64,000 bases of DNA, from the NCBI RefSeq assembly GCF_001469215.1, contig NZ_LOFH01000001.1, positions 124,001 to 188,000 on the forward strand, read 5' to 3'. The notes under the pieces are model-generated. The model saw only the letters and a list, made by a program, of their open reading frames with translations, did not search any database and was not told where the DNA came from. Position 1 is the first letter of the stretch; each line of letters opens with the position of its first letter. The position numbers and the translations under genes were made by a program. The stretch comes from Pseudoalteromonas sp. H105 (GTDB lineage Bacteria; Pseudomonadota; Gammaproteobacteria; Enterobacterales; Alteromonadaceae). Of this stretch, positions 20,244 through 27,771 are shown one piece after another.

Positions 20244-20985
20244 ATGCAGTTAAAAAGTTAATGGTTAAACCGATAAATAAAGTGACGGTTACACTTAACA
20301 AAGTACCTAGCATCACATACTCAGTGAGTTGCTTTTCTTCACTGGCTCGTAAATCACCAAAACGAAAAATAGACTTCGCCGCCAGTAAAAAACCAACACC
20401 GCCATACTCACCTAATAAAATAAATGTTAGCATCAAAATCCGCTCTAATATACCAATGCTGTGCCCAGCAGCAGGAATACTGCCCGATGTAGAAAACCCA
20501 TTGGTGATGCGCTCAAGTGCCATGCGAATAAAGACAGAACTTGGGTTAAGTACTAATAAGTAGCCTGTTAGTATAATTAAACTATCAATAGCAATAAGCT
20601 GGTGTAACAGTTGATTGTAAAAATTGTGGTTATCAGCAAGCCACACAGCGACCATGAGTATGACAATAAAGTGAGCACATTGATCGAGCACAAAAGGGAT
20701 CACCCCTTTATTTGAGTAAGACTTGGCGATATCAATAAAATAATGCGTAATTGCAATCGCCACAGTCGCGAGTGCTATATTCAACCAATCTCCCCAACCA
20801 TAGTGGTACTCCCATGTAGCAATAACGAGTGCGCTGACTATAAAATGCATCAAAACATGTAAATAAAGCTTACTCGCTTTAAAGTGCCGTGTGTTTCTAT
20901 CATGTACCCAGCTCATTGGTTGCCAATAAAAGTCGGCCAGTAAATGAGCAATAACAAGCCCTGTTAATAATAGATAAAAGCTCAT
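20242..20985 (-). CDS. DUF3307 multi-pass membrane protein, partner of the SatD-like protein
   Basis: A 247-residue inner-membrane protein with about six or seven hydrophobic segments. Conserved-looking polar residues sit inside or beside the helices: HLLADF near the N-terminus, H-x3-H (LHVLMHFIV), THYFIDIAK, and DQCAH. The C-terminal segment ERILMLTFILLGEYGG followed by LLAAKSIFRFGDL is the conserved end of DUF3307 proteins. The His/Asp pattern hints at a metal-dependent membrane enzyme or channel but no function is established. The start overlaps the SatD-like stop by 4 bases (ATGA), so the pair is translationally coupled. Confidence 0.82.
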   Translation of the reverse strand: MSFYLLLTGLVIAHLLADFYWQPMSWVHDRNTRHFKASKLYLHVLMHFIVSALVIATWEYHYGWGDWLNIALATVAIAITHYFIDIAKSYSNKGVIPFVLDQCAHFIVILMVAVWLADNHNFYNQLLHQLIAIDSLIILTGYLLVLNPSSVFIRMALERITNGFSTSGSIPAAGHSIGILERILMLTFILLGEYGGVGFLLAAKSIFRFGDLRASEEKQLTEYVMLGTLLSVTVTLFIGLTINFLTA

Positions 20986-21617
20986 GTCGTGACTCCCTTG
21001 AGCTGTTGCGCAATTGTATGTTTGCTGTAATTTAAAAAGCGTTCTATTAGTTGGTAATGCGCTAAATTAAGTAATTTAGTCACATTTTCTCGACTGGTTT
21101 TAAGCTCTTTGGCAAGCTCACTATGACTGTTATTGTGAGTGGTTAAATAGTAAAACAACGCATTGGCTTGTTTTTGACTCATTTTATCAAGAAGAACATC
21201 AATTAAATCTATGTTTAGCGCGAAGCTTGTATCGAGCGGACAATGTTCAATTTGTAATAGTAACCGTTGATTCATTGTATCTAAGCCTTGGCCTGAGAGT
21301 GTATATGCTGATCCCGTGGCTGTTTTTATATCAGCGCGAGGGTTATCCAGATTGCCAACAGCAAGGCTTTGGCGTAATGAGTAATTGGCAGATTTTAGTT
21401 GTAAATAAAGCAACACGGCTGCACAGCACACATCCGTTGGATCAGGTAATTGTATTTGAAGGGCGTCACCACGATAAACACTGAATCTACCATTAAATTT
21501 GCTCGCAATAAAACGCAGACTTTGATCTAGCTGATAAAGCATATCATCATATTCTTGCTGCGGAATTTTTTGTGATTTGATCAAATCGCCACTGATGACT
21601 GCAATCATTATCTTCAC
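20982..21617 (-). CDS. SatD-family protein: cyclase-like N-domain plus C-terminal helix-turn-helix
   Basis: A 211-residue cytosolic protein of the SatD family. By eye the N-terminal 115 residues follow the class III nucleotide-cyclase layout: Asp11 in VISGDLIKS (first metal Asp position), Asp51 in VYRGDALQI (the hairpin GD), then an alanine-rich helix (CCAAVLLYLQLK), a LRQSLAVGN strand and GSAYTLSGQGLD. The last 60 residues (SHSELAKELKTSRENVTKLL) look like a helix-turn-helix. A ligand-responsive DNA-binding role is inference. It is the first gene of a two-gene operon with the DUF3307 protein and is preceded by AGGTGA and by three palindromic operators. Confidence 0.72.
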   Translation of the reverse strand: MKIMIAVISGDLIKSQKIPQQEYDDMLYQLDQSLRFIASKFNGRFSVYRGDALQIQLPDPTDVCCAAVLLYLQLKSANYSLRQSLAVGNLDNPRADIKTATGSAYTLSGQGLDTMNQRLLLQIEHCPLDTSFALNIDLIDVLLDKMSQKQANALFYYLTTHNNSHSELAKELKTSRENVTKLLNLAHYQLIERFLNYSKHTIAQQLKGVTT

Positions 21618-21627
21618 CTAGCTATAT

Positions 21628-21701
21628 GTAACCTATTTTAGTTACTTTTGGATATGTAACCAAAATAGGTTACTTATTAATAAGTAACCAATTTAGGTTA
21701 C
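21628..21701. promoter_or_regulatory. Three 18-bp palindromic operators at exact 28-bp spacing
   Basis: The palindrome GTAACC-N6-GGTTAC occurs three times: 21628-21645 (right arm AGTTAC, one mismatch), 21656-21673 and 21684-21701, with 10-base spacers, so each copy starts 28 bases after the last. The array lies between the divergent SatD-like and NYN genes. On the minus strand TTGGTT (21658-21663) and TAAAAT (21635-21640), 17 bases apart and embedded in copies 2 and 1, could be a promoter, so binding would block transcription. The most likely regulator is the adjacent SatD-like helix-turn-helix protein, by proximity only. Confidence 0.8.
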
Positions 21702-21762
21702 TTTTAGCTTTTTTTCAAGTTAACTATGCTACATTGCTTAAAACTTAATTGAAGAGCCGTTT

Positions 21763-22281
21763 ATGTCGCAATCATCAGAGTCGTTAGCAAAATCGCAAAT
21801 AGCCCCAAAGCCCAGAGTTGGAGTATTTGTTGATGTACAGAATATTTATTACACCTGTAGGCAAAGTTACGGTAAAAACTTTGATTACAATATGTTTTGG
21901 GCAAAAGTGAGCGAACGTTTCGATATTGAATGCGCGTTTGCTTACGCGATTTACCGAGGCGATGATAAACAATCACAGTTTCAAAATATCTTGCGAGCAA
22001 TTGGTTTTGAGGTAAAGCTTAAGCAATTTATTCAACGAAAAGATGGCAGTGCCAAAGGGGATTGGGATGTCGGCATTACAATTGATATGTTAGAGCATGC
22101 GCAACACTTAGATCGGGTTATCTTACTTTCTGGTGATGGTGACTTTGCTTTGTTATTGGGCCATTTACAGCATAAATATAATGTACCCGCCGATGTGTAT
22201 GGAGCAGATAAATTAACGGCAGAAGCATTAAAGCACAGTGCAGAAAACTTTTACTGTATCGACAGCTCATTATTACTATAG
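21763..22281 (+). CDS. NYN-domain (LabA/DUF88-like) protein
   Basis: A 172-residue protein with a PIN-like NYN fold: VGVFVDVQNIYYTC at the N-terminus (first acidic residue), KGDWDVGITIDML, and VILLSGDGDFALLL, giving the expected set of conserved aspartates for a metal-dependent RNase. Family members (LabA, DUF88, YacP relatives) are putative RNases. The gene is divergent from the SatD-like gene and shares the operator region. A TATGCT at 21725-21730 is a weak -10 candidate. Confidence 0.88.
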   Translation: MSQSSESLAKSQIAPKPRVGVFVDVQNIYYTCRQSYGKNFDYNMFWAKVSERFDIECAFAYAIYRGDDKQSQFQNILRAIGFEVKLKQFIQRKDGSAKGDWDVGITIDMLEHAQHLDRVILLSGDGDFALLLGHLQHKYNVPADVYGADKLTAEALKHSAENFYCIDSSLLL

Positions 22282-22306
22282 AAGCAATGTAAGTTTTAAT
22301 AAACAT

Positions 22307-22328
22307 CATGTTAAATATGTTTGACATG
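22307..22328. promoter_or_regulatory. Operator-like palindrome, distal copy
   Basis: CATGTTAA-N6-TTGACATG, arms matching at 7 of 8 positions. It shares the half-site ATGTTAA and the 6-base gap with the second palindrome 47 bases downstream, ahead of the membrane protein/XRE gene pair. Confidence 0.6.
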
Positions 22329-22350
22329 GTGACCGAGTTTACTTATAGTT

Positions 22351-22378
22351 CTTAATGTTAAGTATATTTAACATTAAG
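22351..22378. promoter_or_regulatory. Operator-like palindrome, proximal copy
   Basis: A perfect 11-bp inverted repeat (CTTAATGTTAA / TTAACATTAAG) with the 6-base centre GTATAT, 30 bases before the start of the 142-aa gene. The repeated ATGTTAA-N6-TTRACAT pattern suggests a dimeric repressor site, most simply for the XRE regulator encoded two genes on. Confidence 0.65.
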
Positions 22379-22407
22379 TTTGCTATTTTTTACATAAGGA
22401 ACAGGCT

Positions 22408-22836
22408 ATGAGCTATACACAAAAATCACGATTACTTGAGGTTGGTATTACTTTAATCGTTATGTTTAATTACATACACACTGTCTTATCGATGGCACCT
22501 GAAGCACAAATGGATCCAAGGCTTGCAGGTGGGTTGATAATACAGCTTGTGATACAAACAGTCGTTATGGTTGTTGTACTACACAGCATCTTAGCCGCGT
22601 TTAATGCTAAATATGCTAATCAGGCAAAAGATGAGCGTGAGAAAGCGATTGCGTTAAAAGCAAAAAGCGTGAGTTTATTTATTTTACAATTAGGTGTTAT
22701 TAATGCTGTATTTGCATTGCTTGTTAATTCGGTCTACCCAATTCCTTTGAGCCCTGTACACCAATTAGTGATTGCAGCTTTATTGAGTGAGGTGATAGGT
22801 GGGGGTGTTGAGTTATGGTTATTGTACAGGGGTTGA
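22408..22836 (+). CDS. Four-helix membrane protein paired with an XRE regulator
   Basis: A 142-residue inner-membrane protein with about four hydrophobic segments (ITLIVMFNYIHTVL, LIIQLVIQTVVMVVVLH, SLFILQLGVINAVFALL, LVIAALLSEVIGGGVELWLL) and a charged cytoplasmic loop NQAKDEREKAIALKAKS. The KDER loop recalls small DUF2178-type proteins found next to YgzD-type HTH genes. Function unknown. An AAGGAACAG ribosome binding site precedes it, and the XRE gene starts 1 base after its stop. Confidence 0.7.
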   Translation: MSYTQKSRLLEVGITLIVMFNYIHTVLSMAPEAQMDPRLAGGLIIQLVIQTVVMVVVLHSILAAFNAKYANQAKDEREKAIALKAKSVSLFILQLGVINAVFALLVNSVYPIPLSPVHQLVIAALLSEVIGGGVELWLLYRG

Positions 22837-22837
22837 G

Positions 22838-23050
22838 ATGACAAAATTAGCAATTATAAACTCAATAAAGACACATCGGTTCCATCAAAATGAGATGACC
22901 CAGCAGCAGCTAGCGGATCACGTTGGTGTGACACGCCAGACAATCGCCGCAATTGAAGCGGCTAGGTATTCCCCTTCACTAGAGGTTGCCTTTAAAATAG
23001 CCGCTGTATTTGGACAGCCACTGGAAAATATATTTCAATACAAGGTATAA
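22838..23050 (+). CDS. Small XRE-family transcriptional regulator
   Basis: Seventy residues from the ATG at 22838 (MTKLAIINSIKTH). The helix-turn-helix is TQQQLADHVGVTRQTIAAIE, followed by YSPSLEVAFKIAAVFGQPLE, the standard layout of short single-domain XRE regulators. The start lies 1 base after the membrane protein stop; an upstream GTG at 22799 would overlap that gene. It likely autoregulates the pair through the two ATGTTAA palindromes (inference). Confidence 0.88.
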   Translation: MTKLAIINSIKTHRFHQNEMTQQQLADHVGVTRQTIAAIEAARYSPSLEVAFKIAAVFGQPLENIFQYKV

Positions 23051-23391
23051 AGGTCTACTATTTCAGTTATAAATTCATTTTTGCTTAAATTGTTGGATTG
23101 TTTGCCTAGATTTGACATGAAAAGTTGCAAGTTGTTACTGCAAAGGGTACTTCCGATTGTGTTTTGGTCGTACTCGATGCAGTAAAGTGTTTTTTCTCTT
23201 TATTAAATGTTTATTTATTTCAATCAATTAAACTCAAATATAGAAGATATATGAATTTTTATAAAAAATATAATGACAACGCTGTCATTTGTTGTGTAAC
23301 ATTAATTCAACATGGGTTGAGGGCGAATCGCATTCGTAAAATAAAAAAGTGCGGTTAATACAAATATAAAACGAAGGTTAGAGGTCGTTAG
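23051..23391. other. Intergenic region upstream of the nag operon
   Basis: No convincing gene lies here. A 77-codon open frame (23125-23358) has atypical composition and no ribosome binding site and runs over the NagR-type operator, so I reject it. The region carries the operator at 23272-23289 and should contain the nag promoter. Confidence 0.6.
23272..23289. promoter_or_regulatory. NagR-type operator upstream of the GlcNAc kinase gene
   Basis: AATGACAACGCTGTCATT, a near-perfect 18-bp palindrome. It matches the pattern I recall for LacI-family NagR sites in Alteromonadales, and the same motif (complementary core) occurs again upstream of nagB. No nagR gene is in the window. Confidence 0.75.
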
Positions 23392-24306
23392 ATGATGGCT
23401 AAAAGTGCGAATGAGGACCAATTGTATATTGGTATCGATGGTGGCGGAACAAAGTGCCGTGCAACTATATACTCTGCTAAAAACGGCGTATTAGGGACTG
23501 GTCTTGGTGGCCCCGCGAATCCACTACATGGTTTAGAACGCACGTTAGAGTCAATTATGGTGTCAACTCAACTTGCAATGCGTGATGCGGGTCTTCCGTT
23601 AGAAAGCATTCATCAAATTTATGCTGGCTTAGGATTGGCGGGCGTAAATCTGCCAAGCCTTTACGAGAAAATTAGCGAGTGGGAGCACCCCTTCAAGGAA
23701 ATGTTTCTAACGACTGATTTGCACACTGCCTGTATTGGCGCACATGATGGTGGTGATGGTGCAGTAATAATCACTGGGACAGGTTCGTGTGGTTTTTCTC
23801 ATGTGAAAGGCGAGTCTGTTAATTATGGTGGTCACGGATTCGCTTTGGGTGATAAGGGCAGTGGTGCATGGATGGGACTTGAAGCAGTCAAAGCTGTACT
23901 GGTTGACCTAGATGGTTTAGGCCCTAATACGTCACTAACAGGTGTTGTTAAAGATCACTTCAATACTGATTGCGGCATGGGAATCGCCGAGCAAATGGCT
24001 GGACAACCTTCAAGTAGTTACGCAAAACTTGCACGATACGTTTTTGATGCTGCAAGAAAGAATGATGAAATTGCACTTCATATTGTCAAAGAGGGTGCTG
24101 AATATATTAGCTCATTGGCAAAACGTTTACTTGAGAATAACCCGCCAAGATTATCAATGATTGGTGGCCTCGCTGAACCTCTAAATGAATGGCTAGACCC
24201 AGCGATTGCTAAGCTTGTTGAGGTACCTATCCAACCCCCAGAAATGGGAGCAATCTATTTTGCTCAGCAGACGGTCTTAGAGCAAAATCAAAAGGTAGAT
24301 GTGTGA
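23392..24306 (+). CDS. nagK: N-acetylglucosamine kinase (BadF/BadG/ASKHA type)
   Basis: A 304-residue ASKHA-fold kinase: phosphate-1 motif YIGIDGGGTKCRA near the N-terminus, AVIITGTGSCGF as phosphate-2, and MIGGLAEPL as the adenosine motif. In marine gammaproteobacteria this family phosphorylates GlcNAc (NagK-II) or glucosamine (GspK). Adjacent nagA and the nag operator favour GlcNAc, which would enter by a permease and be phosphorylated inside, instead of by a PTS. Overlaps nagA by one base (TGATG). Confidence 0.85.
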   Translation: MMAKSANEDQLYIGIDGGGTKCRATIYSAKNGVLGTGLGGPANPLHGLERTLESIMVSTQLAMRDAGLPLESIHQIYAGLGLAGVNLPSLYEKISEWEHPFKEMFLTTDLHTACIGAHDGGDGAVIITGTGSCGFSHVKGESVNYGGHGFALGDKGSGAWMGLEAVKAVLVDLDGLGPNTSLTGVVKDHFNTDCGMGIAEQMAGQPSSSYAKLARYVFDAARKNDEIALHIVKEGAEYISSLAKRLLENNPPRLSMIGGLAEPLNEWLDPAIAKLVEVPIQPPEMGAIYFAQQTVLEQNQKVDV

Positions 24307-25424
24307 TGAAAACATATTATCGTGCTGAGTGTTTATTTACAGGTGAAAACTTTATTGATGATGCGCTGTTTAGCGTTGAGCAAGGTGTATTTCGATTAGA
24401 AGATGCAGTTGCAACCGACGTTATTGAACTGGAAGGGCTAGTTGCGCCAGGTTTTATTGATGTGCAAGTAAATGGAGGCGGAGGAGCCTTTTTTAATGCT
24501 GAACAAACACCAGCTTGCTTAGATAAAATAGCCAAAGCTCACGGTCAATTTGGTAGTACAGCATTAATGCCAACGCTCATTACAGATAAAGTTGAAATAA
24601 TGCAAGCGGCAGCGGATGCAACGGCGGTAGCCATTCGCGAAGGTGTGCCTGGCATATTAGGGATTCATTTTGAGGGCCCGCATTTATCCTTTCCTAAAAA
24701 AGGCACTCACAGTGAGCAATTCATCCGTCCTATCAGCGAACAAGAGTTCGCTATTTATGCTCGACAAGACTTAGGTATTAAAATGGTGACGCTCGCACCT
24801 GAGAATGTCAGCATCAACGATATAGAACGTTTGGTTGAGTGCGGCGTAAAAGTATCTATAGGCCATACAAATGCAGATTATGCTACCACCATGGCGGCGT
24901 TAAATGCAGGTGCCGACGGTTTTACTCATATATATAATGCAATGTCTGCCTTTACTTCTCGTGAGCCGGGTGTTGTAGGGGCTGCGCTTTGGCATGATAA
25001 CAGCTGGTGTGGATTGATTGTTGACGGTCACCATGTGCACCCATTATCTGCGCAACTTGCGATAAGAACAAAACAGCGCGGAAAAATCATGTTAGTTACT
25101 GATGCGATGCCCCCTGTTGGCACTGACGACATGGAATTTGACTTTTTTGATGGCCGTAAAGTGATCAGAACAGGTGATAGATTGAATTCGAGCACAGGTG
25201 AACTTGCAGGCAGCGTGTTAGATATGGCAAGCGCTGTTAGAAACACCGTGAATTCTCTGGATGTCAGCCTCGCTGAAAGTTTAAGGATGGCTTCACTTTA
25301 TCCTGCGCAGTATTTAAATCTTAAGAAAAAAGGCCGTTTACTTGATGGTTTTGATGCAGATTTTATTGTACTCGATGAACATCAGTACGTAAAAGCAACA
25401 TATATTGCAGGTAATGCGATTTAA
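24306..25424 (+). CDS. nagA: N-acetylglucosamine-6-phosphate deacetylase
   Basis: A 372-residue amidohydrolase that converts GlcNAc-6-phosphate to glucosamine-6-phosphate and acetate. Visible motifs: APGFIDVQVNGGGG, GIHFEGPHLS (metal Glu), IGHTNADY and THIYNAMSAF (metal His pair) and LVTDAMPPVG (catalytic Asp). Length is normal. I use the ATG at 24306 in place of the GTG at 24303. It follows the kinase gene with one-base overlap and is followed by a terminator-like hairpin, although nagX 64 bases on could be reached by read-through. Confidence 0.94.
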   Translation: MKTYYRAECLFTGENFIDDALFSVEQGVFRLEDAVATDVIELEGLVAPGFIDVQVNGGGGAFFNAEQTPACLDKIAKAHGQFGSTALMPTLITDKVEIMQAAADATAVAIREGVPGILGIHFEGPHLSFPKKGTHSEQFIRPISEQEFAIYARQDLGIKMVTLAPENVSINDIERLVECGVKVSIGHTNADYATTMAALNAGADGFTHIYNAMSAFTSREPGVVGAALWHDNSWCGLIVDGHHVHPLSAQLAIRTKQRGKIMLVTDAMPPVGTDDMEFDFFDGRKVIRTGDRLNSSTGELAGSVLDMASAVRNTVNSLDVSLAESLRMASLYPAQYLNLKKKGRLLDGFDADFIVLDEHQYVKATYIAGNAI

Positions 25425-25435
25425 AGTTTCCCTGA

Positions 25436-25470
25436 AAAAACCCCGCCGTAGTATCGCGGGGATTTTTTGT
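25436..25470 (+). terminator. Intrinsic terminator after nagA
   Basis: Stem CCCCGC / GCGGGG with a 9-base loop, A run before and a six-T run after. It lies between nagA and nagX, so nagX may be expressed at a lower level or from read-through. Confidence 0.8.
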
Positions 25471-25488
25471 TTTTAGAGTAAATAAGTT

Positions 25489-26628
25489 ATGACAACACAG
25501 ACATCAACAAAACCAGCCAAAAAACGATTAGCGTCATTAGATGCACTGCGTGGTATGGATATGTTTTGGATTTTAGGCGGACAATCTATTTTTGCCGCTT
25601 TATTTGTGCTTACAGGCTGGACTGGCTGGAAAGTATTTGAGGCACATACACTGCACAGTGAATGGCATGGCTTTACGTTTTATGATTTGATTTTCCCATT
25701 ATTTATCTTTTTGTCTGGCGTTGCAATGGGGCTTGCGCCAAAGCGGATTGACCATTTGCCATGGAACGAACGAAAGGTTTTTTACCGAAAAGCGATTAAA
25801 CGATTATTTTTATTGTGTGCATTGGGTGTTATGTACAACCATGGGTGGGGCACTGGTATTCCTTTAGCGTTTGATGAAATCCGTTATGCAAGTGTGCTAG
25901 GACGAATTGCAATCGCTTGGTTTTTCTGTGCCATGTTAGTTTGGCATACCAGTATACGTACGCAGGCTTTTATAGCCGTAGGTTTACTACTAGGTTATTG
26001 GGTTCTAATGAGCTTTATCCCGGTTCCCGGTGGCAGTGCGGGCGACTTAAGCGCAATAGGTAGTTGGAATGCATGGTTCGATAAATACTTATTGCCAGGT
26101 ATTAGTTATCAAAATAGGCCGGTAGACCCTGAAGGTGTTCTTTCAAGTCTGCCAGCTGTTGTTAATGCAATGATAGGGGTATTCGCTGGGCAGCTAATCG
26201 CTAAAGCGAGCAAACTTGGTGAGTGGAAAGTGGCGGGTATTTTATTTGCCTGTGGTGTTTTGAGTGTTTGCCTTGGATGGCTTTGGGATTTACAGTTTCC
26301 AGTTAATAAAGAGCTTTGGACGAGTTCATTTGTTTTAGTCACTGTAGGTTGGAGCGCCATTTTACTCGCAATTTTCTATGCCTTGGTTGATATTTTAAAT
26401 GGACAAAAGCTCGCTTACCCCTTTGTTATCACTGGGGCAAACTCGATCATTATATACCTAGCTTCCAGCTTGGTTAATTGGGAATATATCAGTCTAAGCG
26501 TGTTTGGTGGCTTTATCGCTGCTGTGAGTGCTGACTGGCAGCCTTTATTCGCAGTAGTAGCGTTACTACTGGTTCAAATGCTTGTTCTGCATTGGATGTA
26601 CAAGCGAAAAATCTTTGTCAGTGTTTAA
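25489..26628 (+). CDS. nagX: NagX-like membrane acyltransferase-family protein (DUF5009/HGSNAT-like)
   Basis: A 379-residue inner-membrane protein with about ten hydrophobic segments. It opens KKRLASLDALRGMDMFWILGG and has LIFPLFIFLSGVAMG, features of the heparan-alpha-glucosaminide N-acetyltransferase (HGSNAT/DUF5009) family. In Alteromonadales such a gene (nagX) is regularly found in NagR regulons and is thought to help GlcNAc or chito-oligosaccharide use; the exact reaction is not settled. Its position between nagA and nagB supports this. Confidence 0.82.
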   Translation: MTTQTSTKPAKKRLASLDALRGMDMFWILGGQSIFAALFVLTGWTGWKVFEAHTLHSEWHGFTFYDLIFPLFIFLSGVAMGLAPKRIDHLPWNERKVFYRKAIKRLFLLCALGVMYNHGWGTGIPLAFDEIRYASVLGRIAIAWFFCAMLVWHTSIRTQAFIAVGLLLGYWVLMSFIPVPGGSAGDLSAIGSWNAWFDKYLLPGISYQNRPVDPEGVLSSLPAVVNAMIGVFAGQLIAKASKLGEWKVAGILFACGVLSVCLGWLWDLQFPVNKELWTSSFVLVTVGWSAILLAIFYALVDILNGQKLAYPFVITGANSIIIYLASSLVNWEYISLSVFGGFIAAVSADWQPLFAVVALLLVQMLVLHWMYKRKIFVSV

Positions 26629-26702
26629 TGTTTTATGGCTGGGTACAAAAAATGTGATTTTTTTATTCACTTTTACTTTACAAAAAGTAGCTAAGTAGTA
26701 AT

Positions 26703-26720
26703 AATGACAGCGTTGTCATA
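26703..26720. promoter_or_regulatory. NagR-type operator upstream of nagB
   Basis: AATGACAGCGTTGTCATA; its core is the exact complement of the site at 23272-23289. It gives nagB its own regulated promoter, separate from the kinase-nagA unit. Confidence 0.75.
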
Positions 26721-26758
26721 ATGGTATTGACCTAGACTGATGTATCCCAGTTAGGTTT

Positions 26759-26803
26759 GATCTAAGGCCCAATTCGATTGCACGTGGAATTGGGTTTTAG
26801 ATC
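26759..26803 (+). promoter_or_regulatory. Long hairpin in the nagB leader
   Basis: GATCTAA (26759-26765) pairs with TTAGATC (26797-26803), two G-U pairs continue the stem, and CCCAATTC (26768-26775) pairs with GAATTGGG (26787-26794), giving about 17 paired positions around an 11-base loop. It lies between the operator and the nagB start and is followed by CCATTTTTTC, so it could be a terminator of the nagX transcript or an attenuator of nagB. Confidence 0.6.
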
Positions 26804-26842
26804 CCATTTTTTCATCAACTAATTAAACTGAGCAAACTAAAT

Positions 26843-27637
26843 ATGCAAATAGTCATTTTAAATGATGCGGCAGCCGTAGCGGCGTATGGCGCAAATATCT
26901 TCGCAAAACAATTACAAAAAAAACCTACGTCAGTGCTCGGTTTAGCAACGGGTTCAACACCTGTTGCTCTATATCAAGAATTAATCAGCAAGAATAAAGC
27001 TGGAGAAATTTCATTTTCTCATGCTACGACGTTTAACCTAGATGAATACCTAGGGCTCACAGGTGAGCATCCACAAAGCTATCGTTATTTTATGAATGAG
27101 CAATTGTTCAATCATGTTGATGTTAATAAAGAGAATACGTTTGTGCCTCCGGGTGATGCTTTAAATCCAATAAAAGCATGTCATGAGTATGAAACAAAGA
27201 TTTGCGATGCTGGTGGTGTTGACGTACAGCTATTAGGCATAGGGCGTAATGGTCATATAGGCTTTAATGAGCCATCGTCAGGCTTAACATCTCGTACTCG
27301 TGTTAAAACGTTAACAAAAGCAACGATTGAAGACAATGCACGTTTTTTCAAAGCGGATGAGTATCAACCTCACTTATCAATCACGATGGGCATTGGTACC
27401 ATTTTAGAAGCGAAAAAGGTTGTACTTTTAGCGACGGGTGAAAATAAAGCGGACGCTGTACTTGCCATGGTAGAAGGCCCGTTAATGGCTAAATGCCCTG
27501 CATCTGCACTGCAGTTGCATAGAGATGCGGTTATCGTTATAGATAAAGCAGCTGCAAGTAAGTTAGACGATTTAGAATTTTATCAGCATATAGAAGCTGA
27601 AAACCAAAAGTTACAAGAAAGGCTCGACGCCTTGTAA
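26843..27637 (+). CDS. nagB: Glucosamine-6-phosphate deaminase
   Basis: NagB converts glucosamine-6-phosphate to fructose-6-phosphate and ammonia, completing the GlcNAc route. The 264-residue product is of normal length (E. coli 266) and contains [18 protein letters not shown] (catalytic Asp), [15 protein letters not shown] (Asn-Gly-His active site) and a [13 protein letters not shown] segment. It is transcribed from its own promoter behind a NagR-type operator and ends in a strong terminator. Confidence 0.95.
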   Translation: MQIVILNDAAAVAAYGANIFAKQLQKKPTSVLGLATGSTPVALYQELISKNKAGEISFSHATTFNLDEYLGLTGEHPQSYRYFMNEQLFNHVDVNKENTFVPPGDALNPIKACHEYETKICDAGGVDVQLLGIGRNGHIGFNEPSSGLTSRTRVKTLTKATIEDNARFFKADEYQPHLSITMGIGTILEAKKVVLLATGENKADAVLAMVEGPLMAKCPASALQLHRDAVIVIDKAAASKLDDLEFYQHIEAENQKLQERLDAL

Positions 27638-27662
27638 TTTAACTCGAATTTATTGTGTGTTC

Positions 27663-27688
27663 AAAAAAGCCCTATGGGCTTTTTTTTT
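27663..27688 (+). terminator. Intrinsic terminator of nagB
   Basis: Stem AAAAAAGCCC / GGGCTTTTTT with a 3-base loop and a long T tract. Confidence 0.9.
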
Positions 27689-27771
27689 GCTTGTTTTTCG
27701 TTGATTTATAAATTGGGTTTAATGTAGTGATATGTTAAGTTTTAGCCATCTAAATAGCAAAAGGGCCGAAT

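Noticed and set aside
23125-23358. 77-codon open frame upstream of the nag operon
   Set aside because: No ribosome binding site, unusual composition, and it covers the NagR-type operator; most likely not translated.
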